From: Draconibacterium mangrovi_A
GTDB lineage: Bacteria; Bacteroidota; Bacteroidia; Bacteroidales; Prolixibacteraceae
Assembly (NCBI RefSeq): GCF_037646455.1
Contig: NZ_JBBIXN010000001.1
Coordinates: 1 to 64,000, forward strand
Length of the DNA stretch: 64,000 nt
Direction of reading: 5' to 3'
Shown piece by piece: positions 34,169-42,374 of this stretch. Numbering within the stretch: the first letter of the stretch is position 1; each line of letters opens with the position of its first letter. Below the pieces are notes generated by a model. That model did no database searches. It was not told the DNA's origin and saw only the letters and a list, made by a program, of their open reading frames with translations. A program made the position numbers and the translations under genes.

Positions 34169-34498
34169 ATGCAGTTACAAATAAACAATTTAATAAGCCG
34201 GTTCACCGATATGGCCAATAAGGTCGATCGGATTGAACGCTTCCTGGAGGCGAAGAACAGTACCCAACAGGAAGAAAAGATTAAGTTTCTTACTTTGTCC
34301 CAATTGTGCGCATACATGCCTGGGAATCCATCGAAATCGACTATTTATGCGAAGGTCAGTCGACGCGAAATACCGCACAAAAAGGTAAACGGGAAACTAC
34401 TATTTAAAAAAACAGAAATTGACAGTTGGGTAAACCAGCAAAGCAGAAGTATGAGGGAAGAAAGAATTGAAAATTTGTTAATTAAAAGGAGGGCATAA
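34169..34498 (+). CDS. Excisionase-like helix-turn-helix protein
   Basis: DNA-binding protein of 109 residues, with the start at 34169 (an upstream ATG at 34109 would add 20 hydrophobic, unlike residues). The N-terminus is a short coiled-coil-like segment. The C-terminal two thirds is a MerR/excisionase-type HTH: FLTLSQLCAYMPG, then STIYAKVSRREIPHKKVNGK and LLFKKTEIDSWV. Proteins of this type in Bacteroidota mobile elements serve as recombination directionality factors or transcription regulators. It is the best single sign that the surrounding AT-rich DNA derives from an integrative element. The next gene follows after 1 nt. Confidence 0.75.
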   Translation: MQLQINNLISRFTDMANKVDRIERFLEAKNSTQQEEKIKFLTLSQLCAYMPGNPSKSTIYAKVSRREIPHKKVNGKLLFKKTEIDSWVNQQSRSMREERIENLLIKRRA

Positions 34499-34499
34499 C

Positions 34500-35150
34500 A
34501 TGGTTAATAAAAAAGTTTCGAACAATAAAATTAAAATTGATACAAAAATAGTGAATAAGGATAATAATGTAATTCCGGAAGCAATCCAGAATGCCAGTTT
34601 GATTTTAGAAGAACAGCTGCATAGAATTAAAACCATTATCGAAGAATCGACGGAAACTCAAGTGTCTGAAAATGAGCAATCACAAAAAGTTGACACTAAA
34701 AATAAAAAGGTCGCTTCAGGTAAGCTGATAGCTCAAAAAACAATAAGGGTAACATTTGAAGAAGATTTTCTTGAATTTTCAGTTTACCTGGATGAAAATA
34801 TGGAGTGGTTTACACCAACACGTGCAAAAGTGGTGACTTTTGAAGAAAATGATCAGGAAGTATATTATAAAACCATAAAATTCTCAAAATCAGATTTTGA
34901 ACACACATTTTGGCTATTTCACTTGGATGAAGAACTCTTGGCACAGATTATTTTTGAATTTAGTATGATCCTAGCATTTTTAAAAATGCAATGTATTTTA
35001 AGTGAATATGATACTGTATGCCGATTTAGTGAAGATCTACATATTCTGGAAGATGAAGAGATTAAGAATCCCATCCCGGAAAATTTAAACTCACCATATC
35101 CGAATATCGATATATTAAAATCGCAGGTAGATAATACCAACATTAATTAA
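34500..35150 (+). CDS. Unrecognised island protein, 216 residues
   Basis: I do not recognise it. It is a soluble, acidic protein. Residues 1-75 are polar and low in complexity (Asn, Lys and Glu); a folded part begins at about 78 (KTIRVTFEEDFLEFSVYL) and runs to about 185. It starts 1 nt after the stop of the HTH gene, so the two are coupled, and ends before a strong terminator. An element-specific accessory role is the most one can say. Confidence 0.65.
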   Translation: MVNKKVSNNKIKIDTKIVNKDNNVIPEAIQNASLILEEQLHRIKTIIEESTETQVSENEQSQKVDTKNKKVASGKLIAQKTIRVTFEEDFLEFSVYLDENMEWFTPTRAKVVTFEENDQEVYYKTIKFSKSDFEHTFWLFHLDEELLAQIIFEFSMILAFLKMQCILSEYDTVCRFSEDLHILEDEEIKNPIPENLNSPYPNIDILKSQVDNTNIN

Positions 35151-35209
35151 CCAGCCTGCTTTGATTTTTGATCTTAATTAAGAGAATAATCTCTAAAGTA
35201 TGTAAACAT

Positions 35210-35245
35210 AAACGAACACTGGGATAATTTACAGTGTTCGTTTTT
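35210..35245 (+). terminator. Terminator after the HTH/216-residue unit
   Basis: AAACGAACACTG (35210-35221) pairs perfectly with 35232-35243 around a 10-nt loop and runs into TTTTT. It overlaps the upstream in-frame start of the next gene, which is why the later start is used there. Confidence 0.85.
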
Positions 35246-35263
35246 GTCATAAATAGAAATAAA

Positions 35264-36190
35264 ATGAAAGACAATCCATATTTTAATTTTCCGCTTCACT
35301 TTCTTCTAAAATCCAATCTTGACAAAGGCCATTTCGATAATATTATTTCTTATTCCATTATGAAATTTATAGAATCTCTTCCTGAAATGAAATCCGAGGA
35401 ACTAATAAAAAAATGTCTGTATTGCTTGAATCTCAATTCTGACGTTCTGACCAAAGAAACAATTAAAGTTTTAGAAGATATCGAGGATGAGGACATAGAA
35501 ATTTCCTGTGTATTGGAAGACATGTTTCTTTTTGATAATGACGGAAAATACCAACACCTTTATGAAAAAGAAGTAATTGATTATATCAAAATGAGACCGC
35601 ATATATTAGAGATCTTGAGAACAAGCGAACAAGGTATCAATTATACTTTTGCACAACACGCATTAACTTTCAAAGGAGGAACACTAAAGAACACTATCGA
35701 ACAATATGAACGATTGAAAAATGATAATCATCAATTTGAAAAAAAATATGGCATTGATGCCCATGTAAGTATTAAGAGCAATCTTTTGTTTGCGGTCAGA
35801 GACGGTAAGTTCCCTGTTGATGAATTTCGTTTTCTTTCCGCCATAAAAACGATTATTGGTAAAAGAAAATATAATCATTCAACTATAAAGGGTGTTGTAT
35901 TAAGAGCTTGTGGAGCTAAAAATAAGAATGTTTATAACAGACTTGCTACCTCTCAAATACATAAACTATTTAATCAGTATAGTAAACGCTACCCATTTAA
36001 TAAGATGATGGATTCACTGATCAGAAAAAAATTGATAACCAAATTATCAGATACTAGGGGTTTTTTTGTATCAACTGGTCTTAATGCAAACGATCTTAAA
36101 GACCGTATAATTAAAAATAGAGCCAAATACAATGCTCCACTGGATGAGATCAAAGATGCAAAAATAGCATTGGAAAACGCCTTAAAATGA
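35264..36190 (+). CDS. Unrecognised island protein, 308 residues
   Basis: I do not recognise it. It is soluble, helical and basic in the C-terminal half. Visible parts are FPLHFLLKSNLDKGHFDNII near the N-terminus, an acidic middle (DIEDEDIEISCVLEDM), and a basic C-terminal region with IGKRKYNHSTIKGVVLRACG and MDSLIRKKLITKLSDTRG, where the last piece resembles a winged-helix DNA-binding unit. The start at 35264 lies after the upstream terminator. A replication- or mobilisation-related role would fit an integrative element, but nothing in the sequence proves it. Confidence 0.68.
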   Translation: MKDNPYFNFPLHFLLKSNLDKGHFDNIISYSIMKFIESLPEMKSEELIKKCLYCLNLNSDVLTKETIKVLEDIEDEDIEISCVLEDMFLFDNDGKYQHLYEKEVIDYIKMRPHILEILRTSEQGINYTFAQHALTFKGGTLKNTIEQYERLKNDNHQFEKKYGIDAHVSIKSNLLFAVRDGKFPVDEFRFLSAIKTIIGKRKYNHSTIKGVVLRACGAKNKNVYNRLATSQIHKLFNQYSKRYPFNKMMDSLIRKKLITKLSDTRGFFVSTGLNANDLKDRIIKNRAKYNAPLDEIKDAKIALENALK

Positions 36191-37240
36191 ATAGTTATAC
36201 TAACACTTTTCGTCACTGAAAAATAAAATTATATAAATACATGTGAGAAGGTAAAATTTGGACGCCTATATATTACGATTAACTGACCATTACCAAATTC
36301 AAAACAAAATTGATTGTGCGTGTATGTAGACTTTCCGAACAGGATAGTATGGAAGGATAACAACATCATCGCGTCACCATAACAACACCACAACAACACC
36401 TATATATATATTAATAAATAATAATATTTAGTTTTAATAATGTTTGTATGATAAGCTGGTACATATATGTACTTGCAAATACTTCCTTTTCTCTTTAAGA
36501 AAGAATTAAAATAAGTGGGTGAATAAAAATAATCCTTGTTAAAATATCACCTCCATATACTTGATCCTATTTTTTTTGCAAAATTTAAATGTTTTAAGTC
36601 CTTTGAAACAAGTTCTTGATGAATAATCGCAGGGCAACATCATAATAAAGAAGAATCGTTCGTCTTAATGTGAACCATAAAAACCTGGAACTGTTTGATT
36701 CAACAAATTAAGATCTCTTAATCATAACTGTTACGATATTACGATTTCAAGTTTGTCCTAAAAATGAACCGACAAGAATTTTAAATCTCAGATAAAAAAG
36801 AGGTTATTTTTTTGCACAAGAAAAAGCTCAAAAATGATCATTTATTTTTGCAATTCTTCTATAATATGCGTCATTACTGGAATATAGTATACTAAAATAT
36901 TGGGATTAATACTGATTAAAGTATAGGAAAATTATATAATTCGATTAAATGAATTCCGTCAAAACTCAGTTCTATAAAATACATTAAAGCCTATTAAAAA
37001 TAATGGGATTGAGAACACACTGACCTAACTTCATGTTTTATTTTTATTAATTCCAAATTTCAATATATGTTGTAATAAAGGTGTAAGTAAAAATACAGAG
37101 GGTTTAGCTTTAATTAGCTGAACCTTTTTCACATTATTAAATGAGCTATCAGACTACCAATATCAACTTTTGATCTTTTGAGCAAAGGCTACATCTGTGT
37201 GTTTCCTGACAGCATGTTATTCCTTTTCATCCTATATTAA
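36191..37240. other. About 1 kb of AT-rich DNA without genes
   Basis: All frames are broken by stops. Apart from the terminator-like hairpin at 37101-37129 and short AC-rich runs near 36380-36400, nothing is recognised. It is probably decayed coding sequence of the island. Confidence 0.55.
37101..37129 (+). terminator. Orphan terminator in the decayed part of the island
   Basis: GGTTTAGCT (37101-37109) and AGCTGAACC (37116-37124), with one wobble pair, enclose TTAATT and are followed by TTTTT. No intact gene precedes it. Confidence 0.55.
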
Positions 37241-37946
37241 AAAAACAACGACTGGCTATATTTTCATTACTTTTCTTTTGTATCCTATTATTGCTTTTTA
37301 AAGGTAAATTTTATTACTTTTTCCCATTAATTTTTTCTTTAATAGCCATATGAGCAGTATTTATTGAAAACCTCCTACAAAAAAGCAAATGGATAGCTTA
37401 TGGTTACCTATTCTTCCTGATATTTTTAGGAACTTATTATTTACCGCATGGTATACCACTTTTAAAACTTGAAAATATATTGAAATATATTCTCTAAAAC
37501 CAAATAGCGACAATAAAATACCGCTGAACTTTGAAAACTACTATTCAAAAGAAAACTGGGAAAGAATTCTAAAATCAGTATCCAACAATTACCACTCGAT
37601 GTCTGACGAAGAACAACAACACTGTTATGTTTGGGGAAGACACTACAGCATGGCTAGAAACACAAATTTATTGGGACATAACTATAATTTACCCAACGCT
37701 TTTTCTTTACAAAGTTCATATTTCTCATGGGTACCTGATATTGACAGGAATATTGTTGTTTTAGCAATAAGTGAATCGAACCTTCAACAAGATTATTGGG
37801 AGCAGTATTTTGAATATGTAGAAGAGGTTGATGTTATCGAAAACCACTATGCTTCTGATAGAAGCTGGTATAATTATCGAATTTTTACTTGTAGAAAGAT
37901 AAAGTATGATTCGAAAGATTTAAAACAGAGATATTTTAAAATATAA
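37240..37946 (+). pseudogene. Decayed GT39-type membrane glycosyltransferase, C-terminal part
   Basis: The remaining open frame (37599-37946, 115 codons) and the upstream fragments together match the C-terminal third of Bacteroidota GT39/ArnT-like glycosyltransferases. Upstream pieces read KGKFYYFFPLIFSLIAI, a stop (TGA in frame near 37349), then SKWIAYGYLFFLIFLGTYYL and PHGIPLL, then a stop or frame change near 37495, then LNFENYYSKENWERIL joining the open frame with YVWGRHYSMARN and SSYFSWVPD. Intact relatives have about 500 residues with a dozen membrane helices; here most of the N-terminal part is gone. I regard the 115-codon frame as a remnant and not a functional gene. Confidence 0.7.
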
Positions 37947-38120
37947 AGCAAGACGGCACAATAATGGGTATAATTCATAAGGAATTCAGAGGTACTCGAG
38001 CATTATCACCCGCATCATTTTTGGTGTTAACTTGATAGGCTTGAATCTCGCATTCCCTTACGAAATCATACACTCAGCGTTAGTCTAAATTCTAAACTAT
38101 TTGGCAAACTCCCTATCTGA

Positions 38121-38165
38121 TTCATAATCATGAGGTCGGCGGTTCAAGCCCGCCTCTCGCTACCA
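38121..38165 (+). pseudogene. 3'-terminal tRNA fragment (CAT anticodon loop to CCA)
   Basis: The sequence holds an anticodon loop TTCATAA, a T arm GGCGG-TTCAAGC-CCGCC (38138-38154), a TCTCGCT acceptor 3' strand, discriminator A and encoded CCA (38163-38165). No matching 5' acceptor strand (AGCGAGA) or D arm lies upstream, and the anticodon stem has a mismatch. It is not a functional tRNA. 3' tRNA ends are common attachment sites of tyrosine-recombinase elements, so this is a likely att remnant. Confidence 0.75.
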
Positions 38166-38172
38166 GTAAACA

Positions 38173-38203
38173 AAGGGGTTCACAACCAAATTAAGTTATG
38201 AGC
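38173..38203 (+). terminator. Terminator behind the tRNA fragment
   Basis: AAAGGGGTTCA pairs with TGAGCCCCTTT (11 bp, one wobble) about 7 nt after the CCA. It would be the original terminator of the tRNA gene from which the fragment derives. Confidence 0.65.
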
Positions 38204-38809
38204 CCCTTTAATTTGCACAAATAACAGGTCAAAAAAGTCCTAAAAAACGAATGAAAATGATGAGTTTTAATGAAATAATGGGTATCTAAACACCTGGAAT
38301 ATTGACAATAAAGGTTGATACTCTGGAATAGTTATTAAACATTTATTAAGGGTATGAACAAGAGATCTTCCTTTTTAAGTTCGAGTGCTGTTCTGGTCAC
38401 CAATAAAAATAGATACCTGATGGTTTATAGATCATTACATCTGGTATCTAATTTCAACATACATATACACATACATACTCATCAATTTTAAAATCGGAAT
38501 CGTTTGATGCAATATTATTCGGGAACAATTGATTCTGGATTATAATGATACTTTCTCAACGGTTAATCAGTTGCCAGAATTACACTTATCATGACATCAA
38601 TCTCTGAAATTAAGAAATATCGGTTCATGTGTAATCGGGTTCTGATTAAAATTATCTACGGAACGATTTGAGGCATACTTTGAACTAAAAGGGCAACAAA
38701 CCATCAATGTATACAAGTAATTTAGCAACTGAAATCAACGGGCTAAAAGATAACGTAGATATTGGTTCGTTGGAAATAGAGATATGTAAATACAAATATT
38801 TGACAGGAA
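38204..38809. other. Intergenic leader before the first fucosidase
   Basis: No credible gene. The stretch contains an AC/TA-rich run near 38457-38482 and must hold the promoter of the fucosidase, but I find no clear -33/-7 pair. Confidence 0.5.
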
Positions 38810-40576
38810 ATGAAACTAAAGATTTTTACCTTTTTATTCTTTATACTAACTTCTCAGGTTGGTTTTGGACAAGACTCTCAGGAAGAAAAAATGAAATGGT
38901 GGGACGAAGCCCGCTTCGGGATGTTTATCCATTGGGGGGTATATTCCGAATTGGGCGGAGAGTGGAAAGGCAAGCAGGCGCCTGGGTATTCCGAACATAT
39001 TCTGCGGTCATTGAGAATTCCGCTTGAACAATACAAAGAAGTGGCTGCCAACTGGAATCCGGAAAAATTTAATGCCGAAGAATGGGTAAAGCTTTGTAAA
39101 GAAGCTGGAATGAAGTATATGGTGATTACGTCAAAGCATCACGATGGTTTTGCCATGTGGGATACACATGTGAAAGGATGGGAAAATTACGACATAGTTA
39201 ATGGTACCAAATTTGGCCGTGATCCCATGGTTGAATTAAAAGCTGCCTGTGACAAATACGGGATTAAGTTTGGTTTTTATTACTCCCATGCACAGGATTG
39301 GAGCCATCCTTACGGACAAAGAAATACCGTGGATTACAATCAGCCCACACAAAAAGGAAAGTGGTATAATATGCCTGAGTGGCAGGAACACAGAAAGAAA
39401 TCGCTTGAATATTACGTAAAAGGGAAATCCATCCCGCAATTAGAAGAAATATTGTCAAAGAAATATGATCCGGATATTATCTGGTTCGACACCAGTTCAT
39501 GGTTGCCGGAAGATCAGCGTCAATTAATCCTGGAATCCGCGCGAAAAGTAGCTGGCCCGAATGTAATATTTAACAGTCGTTCGGCTCGGGGGTACGCCGA
39601 TTATAAATCGACAACCGACAGACCGGCTGAGTTTAAGGACGAAGGAAGCAGATATTGGGAAGCTATTCCAACTACCAACGAATCGTATGGTTACCATAAA
39701 ATGGACCACTCGCACAAACCGGCGTCCCATTTCATAAAATTGCTGTCGAAAGCATCTGCCCGTGGCGGTAATCTGTTGATGAATGTCGGGCCAAAAGGCG
39801 ACGGTACCATTGCCGATATCGATGTAAAAATTCTGAAAGGCATTGGTGCCTGGCTTAAAGTAAACGGCGAGGCTATTTATGGAACTGAAAAGACCTGTTT
39901 GCCTGTGCAATCGTGGGGCCAGACAACCATTAAAGGGAATATGCTATACCTGCACATTCATAATTATCCAGGAGAAAAACTTGTGCTTGGCGGTTTGAAG
40001 AGCAAAATAGAAAAGGCCTGGCTATTGGCCGATCCGGATAAAAAAGCATTAGCTTTTGAAAAAACTCCGGCAGGAGATGCAATGTTTGCAATGCCGGCCG
40101 AAGCACCTGATTCGGTAGTTAGTGTGGTCGCTGTCGAATGTGAGGGTGATGTTGCTTACAACGGTACATCAAGGCTTATATCACCCTCTTATGAAAATAC
40201 TTTTCATGTTTTCGATGGTAACTTAAACAATGAGGACCTGAAGTACGATACGGGGAAAAAGAACAAAGATTGCGTGATTAACTGGAAGAACAAAAACGAT
40301 TTTATTACCTGGGAAAACAGGATTGAAAAGGATGTGAATTTCGATGTGTTTGTGACTTACCAGTCGGATAAAGGCAGTGAAAATAATCAGTTTGAAGTTA
40401 CAATTGGCGATAAGCATTTTACAGCCAATGTTGTGCCCGGGGCCTATTTTGAAAAAACAAAAATCGGTAGGGTCAGCATGAAAAGAGGGGATGCAACGAT
40501 TACTGTTAAGCCCGTTAATATTGCATCAACAGAATTGATGAAGTTGCAGAAGCTAATACTGGAGCCGGTTCAGTAA
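38810..40576 (+). CDS. GH29 alpha-L-fucosidase with C-terminal beta domain
   Basis: Exported retaining fucosidase of 588 residues that removes alpha-linked L-fucose. Signal peptide about 1-20 (ending VGFGQ). The GH29 barrel runs to about 370. Motifs are WWDEARFGMFIHWGVYS at 30-46, SKHHDGFAMWDT at 108-119 and the nucleophile Asp227 in IIWFDTSSW; RGGNLLMNVGPKGDG follows near 315. The last 200 residues form beta-rich domains, the final one (about 455-588) resembling a lectin-like module. It opens the polysaccharide locus after the tRNA remnant; the promoter must lie in the 600-nt leader. Whether it accepts sulfated fucose is not visible. Confidence 0.92.
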   Translation: MKLKIFTFLFFILTSQVGFGQDSQEEKMKWWDEARFGMFIHWGVYSELGGEWKGKQAPGYSEHILRSLRIPLEQYKEVAANWNPEKFNAEEWVKLCKEAGMKYMVITSKHHDGFAMWDTHVKGWENYDIVNGTKFGRDPMVELKAACDKYGIKFGFYYSHAQDWSHPYGQRNTVDYNQPTQKGKWYNMPEWQEHRKKSLEYYVKGKSIPQLEEILSKKYDPDIIWFDTSSWLPEDQRQLILESARKVAGPNVIFNSRSARGYADYKSTTDRPAEFKDEGSRYWEAIPTTNESYGYHKMDHSHKPASHFIKLLSKASARGGNLLMNVGPKGDGTIADIDVKILKGIGAWLKVNGEAIYGTEKTCLPVQSWGQTTIKGNMLYLHIHNYPGEKLVLGGLKSKIEKAWLLADPDKKALAFEKTPAGDAMFAMPAEAPDSVVSVVAVECEGDVAYNGTSRLISPSYENTFHVFDGNLNNEDLKYDTGKKNKDCVINWKNKNDFITWENRIEKDVNFDVFVTYQSDKGSENNQFEVTIGDKHFTANVVPGAYFEKTKIGRVSMKRGDATITVKPVNIASTELMKLQKLILEPVQ

Positions 40577-40646
40577 GAAATAGATCTTAATAAGAATAAA
40601 GAGAAAAATATTTTCTTAAGGAATAATTCTGATTTTTTTTTGATTT

Positions 40647-40654
40647 TATTTTTG
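40647..40654 (+). promoter_or_regulatory. Candidate -7 box before the second sulfatase
   Basis: TATTTTTG matches TAnnTTTG about 98 nt before the start codon. No TTTG lies at the expected -33 distance, so the box is tentative. Confidence 0.3.
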
Positions 40655-40751
40655 CGGTCGGGAGCAAAACAGTATCGTTTAACTTGGGAATAACGGTAAC
40701 TGGATAATAAATATTTATAACAATTAAAATTCATTAGATAATTATTTCGTG

Positions 40752-42245
40752 ATGTTAATTAAAAAGATTTTATTAGGTTTTGGAATATTGAGTTGTGTAG
40801 CAACATGGGCTCAATCAAAAAATGATATAGGGGCAAAGCCATCAGGTCTTTCCGGCAAACCAAATGTTATATTGCTGATGGCTGATGATTTAGGCTGGGG
40901 AGATGTTGGATACAATGGTAATCCGGTGATTAAAACGCCAAATCTTGACAAAATGGCAAAAGAAGGCGTTCAGTTTAATCGGTTTTATTCAGCCTGCGCT
41001 GTATGTTCGCCAACCCGTGCGAGTGTATTGATGGGACGCAATCCTTACCGAACAGGTGTATTTACTGCAAACGTGGGTATTTTAAGACCCGAAGAAGTTA
41101 CCTTACCCGAATTACTCAAAGAGGAAGACTACGCGACTGCTCATTTCGGCAAATGGCATCTGGGGACTCTGACACATACCGAAAAAGATGCGAATAGAGG
41201 AAGACCCGGAAACCTAAAGGAGTATAATCCACCAGCTGTACATGGATATGACTATGCTTTTGTTACTGAGTCAAAAGTTCCTACTTGGGATCCAATGAAA
41301 AAACCAGTTGCCGGAGCAACCCGCGAGGGATGGGATTACTTAAAAGAAGATGAAGCTTATACCGATTATGGGACGCATTACTGGGACATCAATGGAAATA
41401 AGGTGACTGAAAATCTTGACGGTGATGACAGCCGGGTGATTATGGATCGTGTAGTGCCCTTTATTGAGGAGGCATCAGCCGATGGAAAACCATTTTTTAC
41501 GGTCGTTTGGTTCCATGCGCCGCATTTACCCGTTGTTGCCGGGCCAAAGTACCGCGACATGTACCCTGACCAGGACGATTACATGAAAAATTATGCCGGT
41601 TGTATTACTGCCCTCGACGAACAGGTTGGCCGCCTGCGCGATTTCCTGGCCGAAAAAGGCTTGGCGGAAAATACCATGATCTGGTTTTGCAGCGATAACG
41701 GTCCCGAACGGGATACCCCGGGAAGCAGTGGTGGTTTCAGGGACAGGAAACGCTCGCTTCATGAAGGAGGTGTGCGGGTGCCAGGAATTTTGGTGTGGCC
41801 CGAAGCGGTAAAAAAACATTTTGAAACCGATATTCCCTTTGTTACATCCGATTATCTGCCGACAATTATGGATGTTCTGGATATAGATACAGGCAAAACT
41901 CCCAACCAGTTGGATGGTATAAGTATCCTGCCTTTACTGGAAGGAAAAATGCAGGAACGTCCGAAGCCGATCGGGTTCTGTTACGGAAACCAGGTGGCGT
42001 ATTCCGATAACCAGTATAAAGTGTATGCAAAAAGTGGTACTTTCACACTCTACGACCTGACTAATGACCCGTATGAAAAATCTGCCGTTAATTTAAGTGA
42101 TCCCTCGGTATTTAACGGAATGAAAGAAGGAGCGATTAACTTTGTCAATTCCTGTAAATCCAGTTTCGAAGGTGATGAATACGGTACCGAATCATACATC
42201 AGGTTAGACCAGAACTGGAAAGATCCTTTAAAATACAATGAATGA
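40752..42245 (+). CDS. S1-family sulfatase
   Basis: Exported sulfatase of 497 residues. The ATG at 40752 is preferred over the GTG just before it. The signal peptide ends near TWAQS (about 20). Motifs in this numbering are calcium-binding LLMADDLGWGD near 41-51, the formylglycine motif C-S-P-T-R with Cys85, and HFGKWHLG near 135-142. WFCSDNGPE and the following DRKRSLHEGGVRVPG in the C-terminal half are typical of exo-acting S1 enzymes. It is presumed to strip sulfate from the glycan attacked by the fucosidases around it; the exact position on the sugar is unknown. Confidence 0.93.
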   Translation: MLIKKILLGFGILSCVATWAQSKNDIGAKPSGLSGKPNVILLMADDLGWGDVGYNGNPVIKTPNLDKMAKEGVQFNRFYSACAVCSPTRASVLMGRNPYRTGVFTANVGILRPEEVTLPELLKEEDYATAHFGKWHLGTLTHTEKDANRGRPGNLKEYNPPAVHGYDYAFVTESKVPTWDPMKKPVAGATREGWDYLKEDEAYTDYGTHYWDINGNKVTENLDGDDSRVIMDRVVPFIEEASADGKPFFTVVWFHAPHLPVVAGPKYRDMYPDQDDYMKNYAGCITALDEQVGRLRDFLAEKGLAENTMIWFCSDNGPERDTPGSSGGFRDRKRSLHEGGVRVPGILVWPEAVKKHFETDIPFVTSDYLPTIMDVLDIDTGKTPNQLDGISILPLLEGKMQERPKPIGFCYGNQVAYSDNQYKVYAKSGTFTLYDLTNDPYEKSAVNLSDPSVFNGMKEGAINFVNSCKSSFEGDEYGTESYIRLDQNWKDPLKYNE

Positions 42246-42374
42246 TGTTCCGGTTGAAGTGTTTAACAAGAAATCGGCAAGAACTCATAGACAATATAAA
42301 GACATATGACATTTGGCAACCGAAAAAGAGTTTCTCCAACAGGTAAATAATCAAAATCAAATAAACATTAAGTA

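Noticed and set aside
37599..37946. 115-codon hypothetical gene
   Set aside because: It is the tail of a broken glycosyltransferase whose upstream parts are still readable in other frames.
38085..38165. Complete tRNA gene
   Set aside because: The 5' acceptor strand and D arm are absent and the anticodon stem is mismatched; only the 3' part is tRNA-like.
38707..39027. 106-codon ORF overlapping the first fucosidase start
   Set aside because: It is in another frame of the GH29 gene, which has signal peptide and catalytic motifs.
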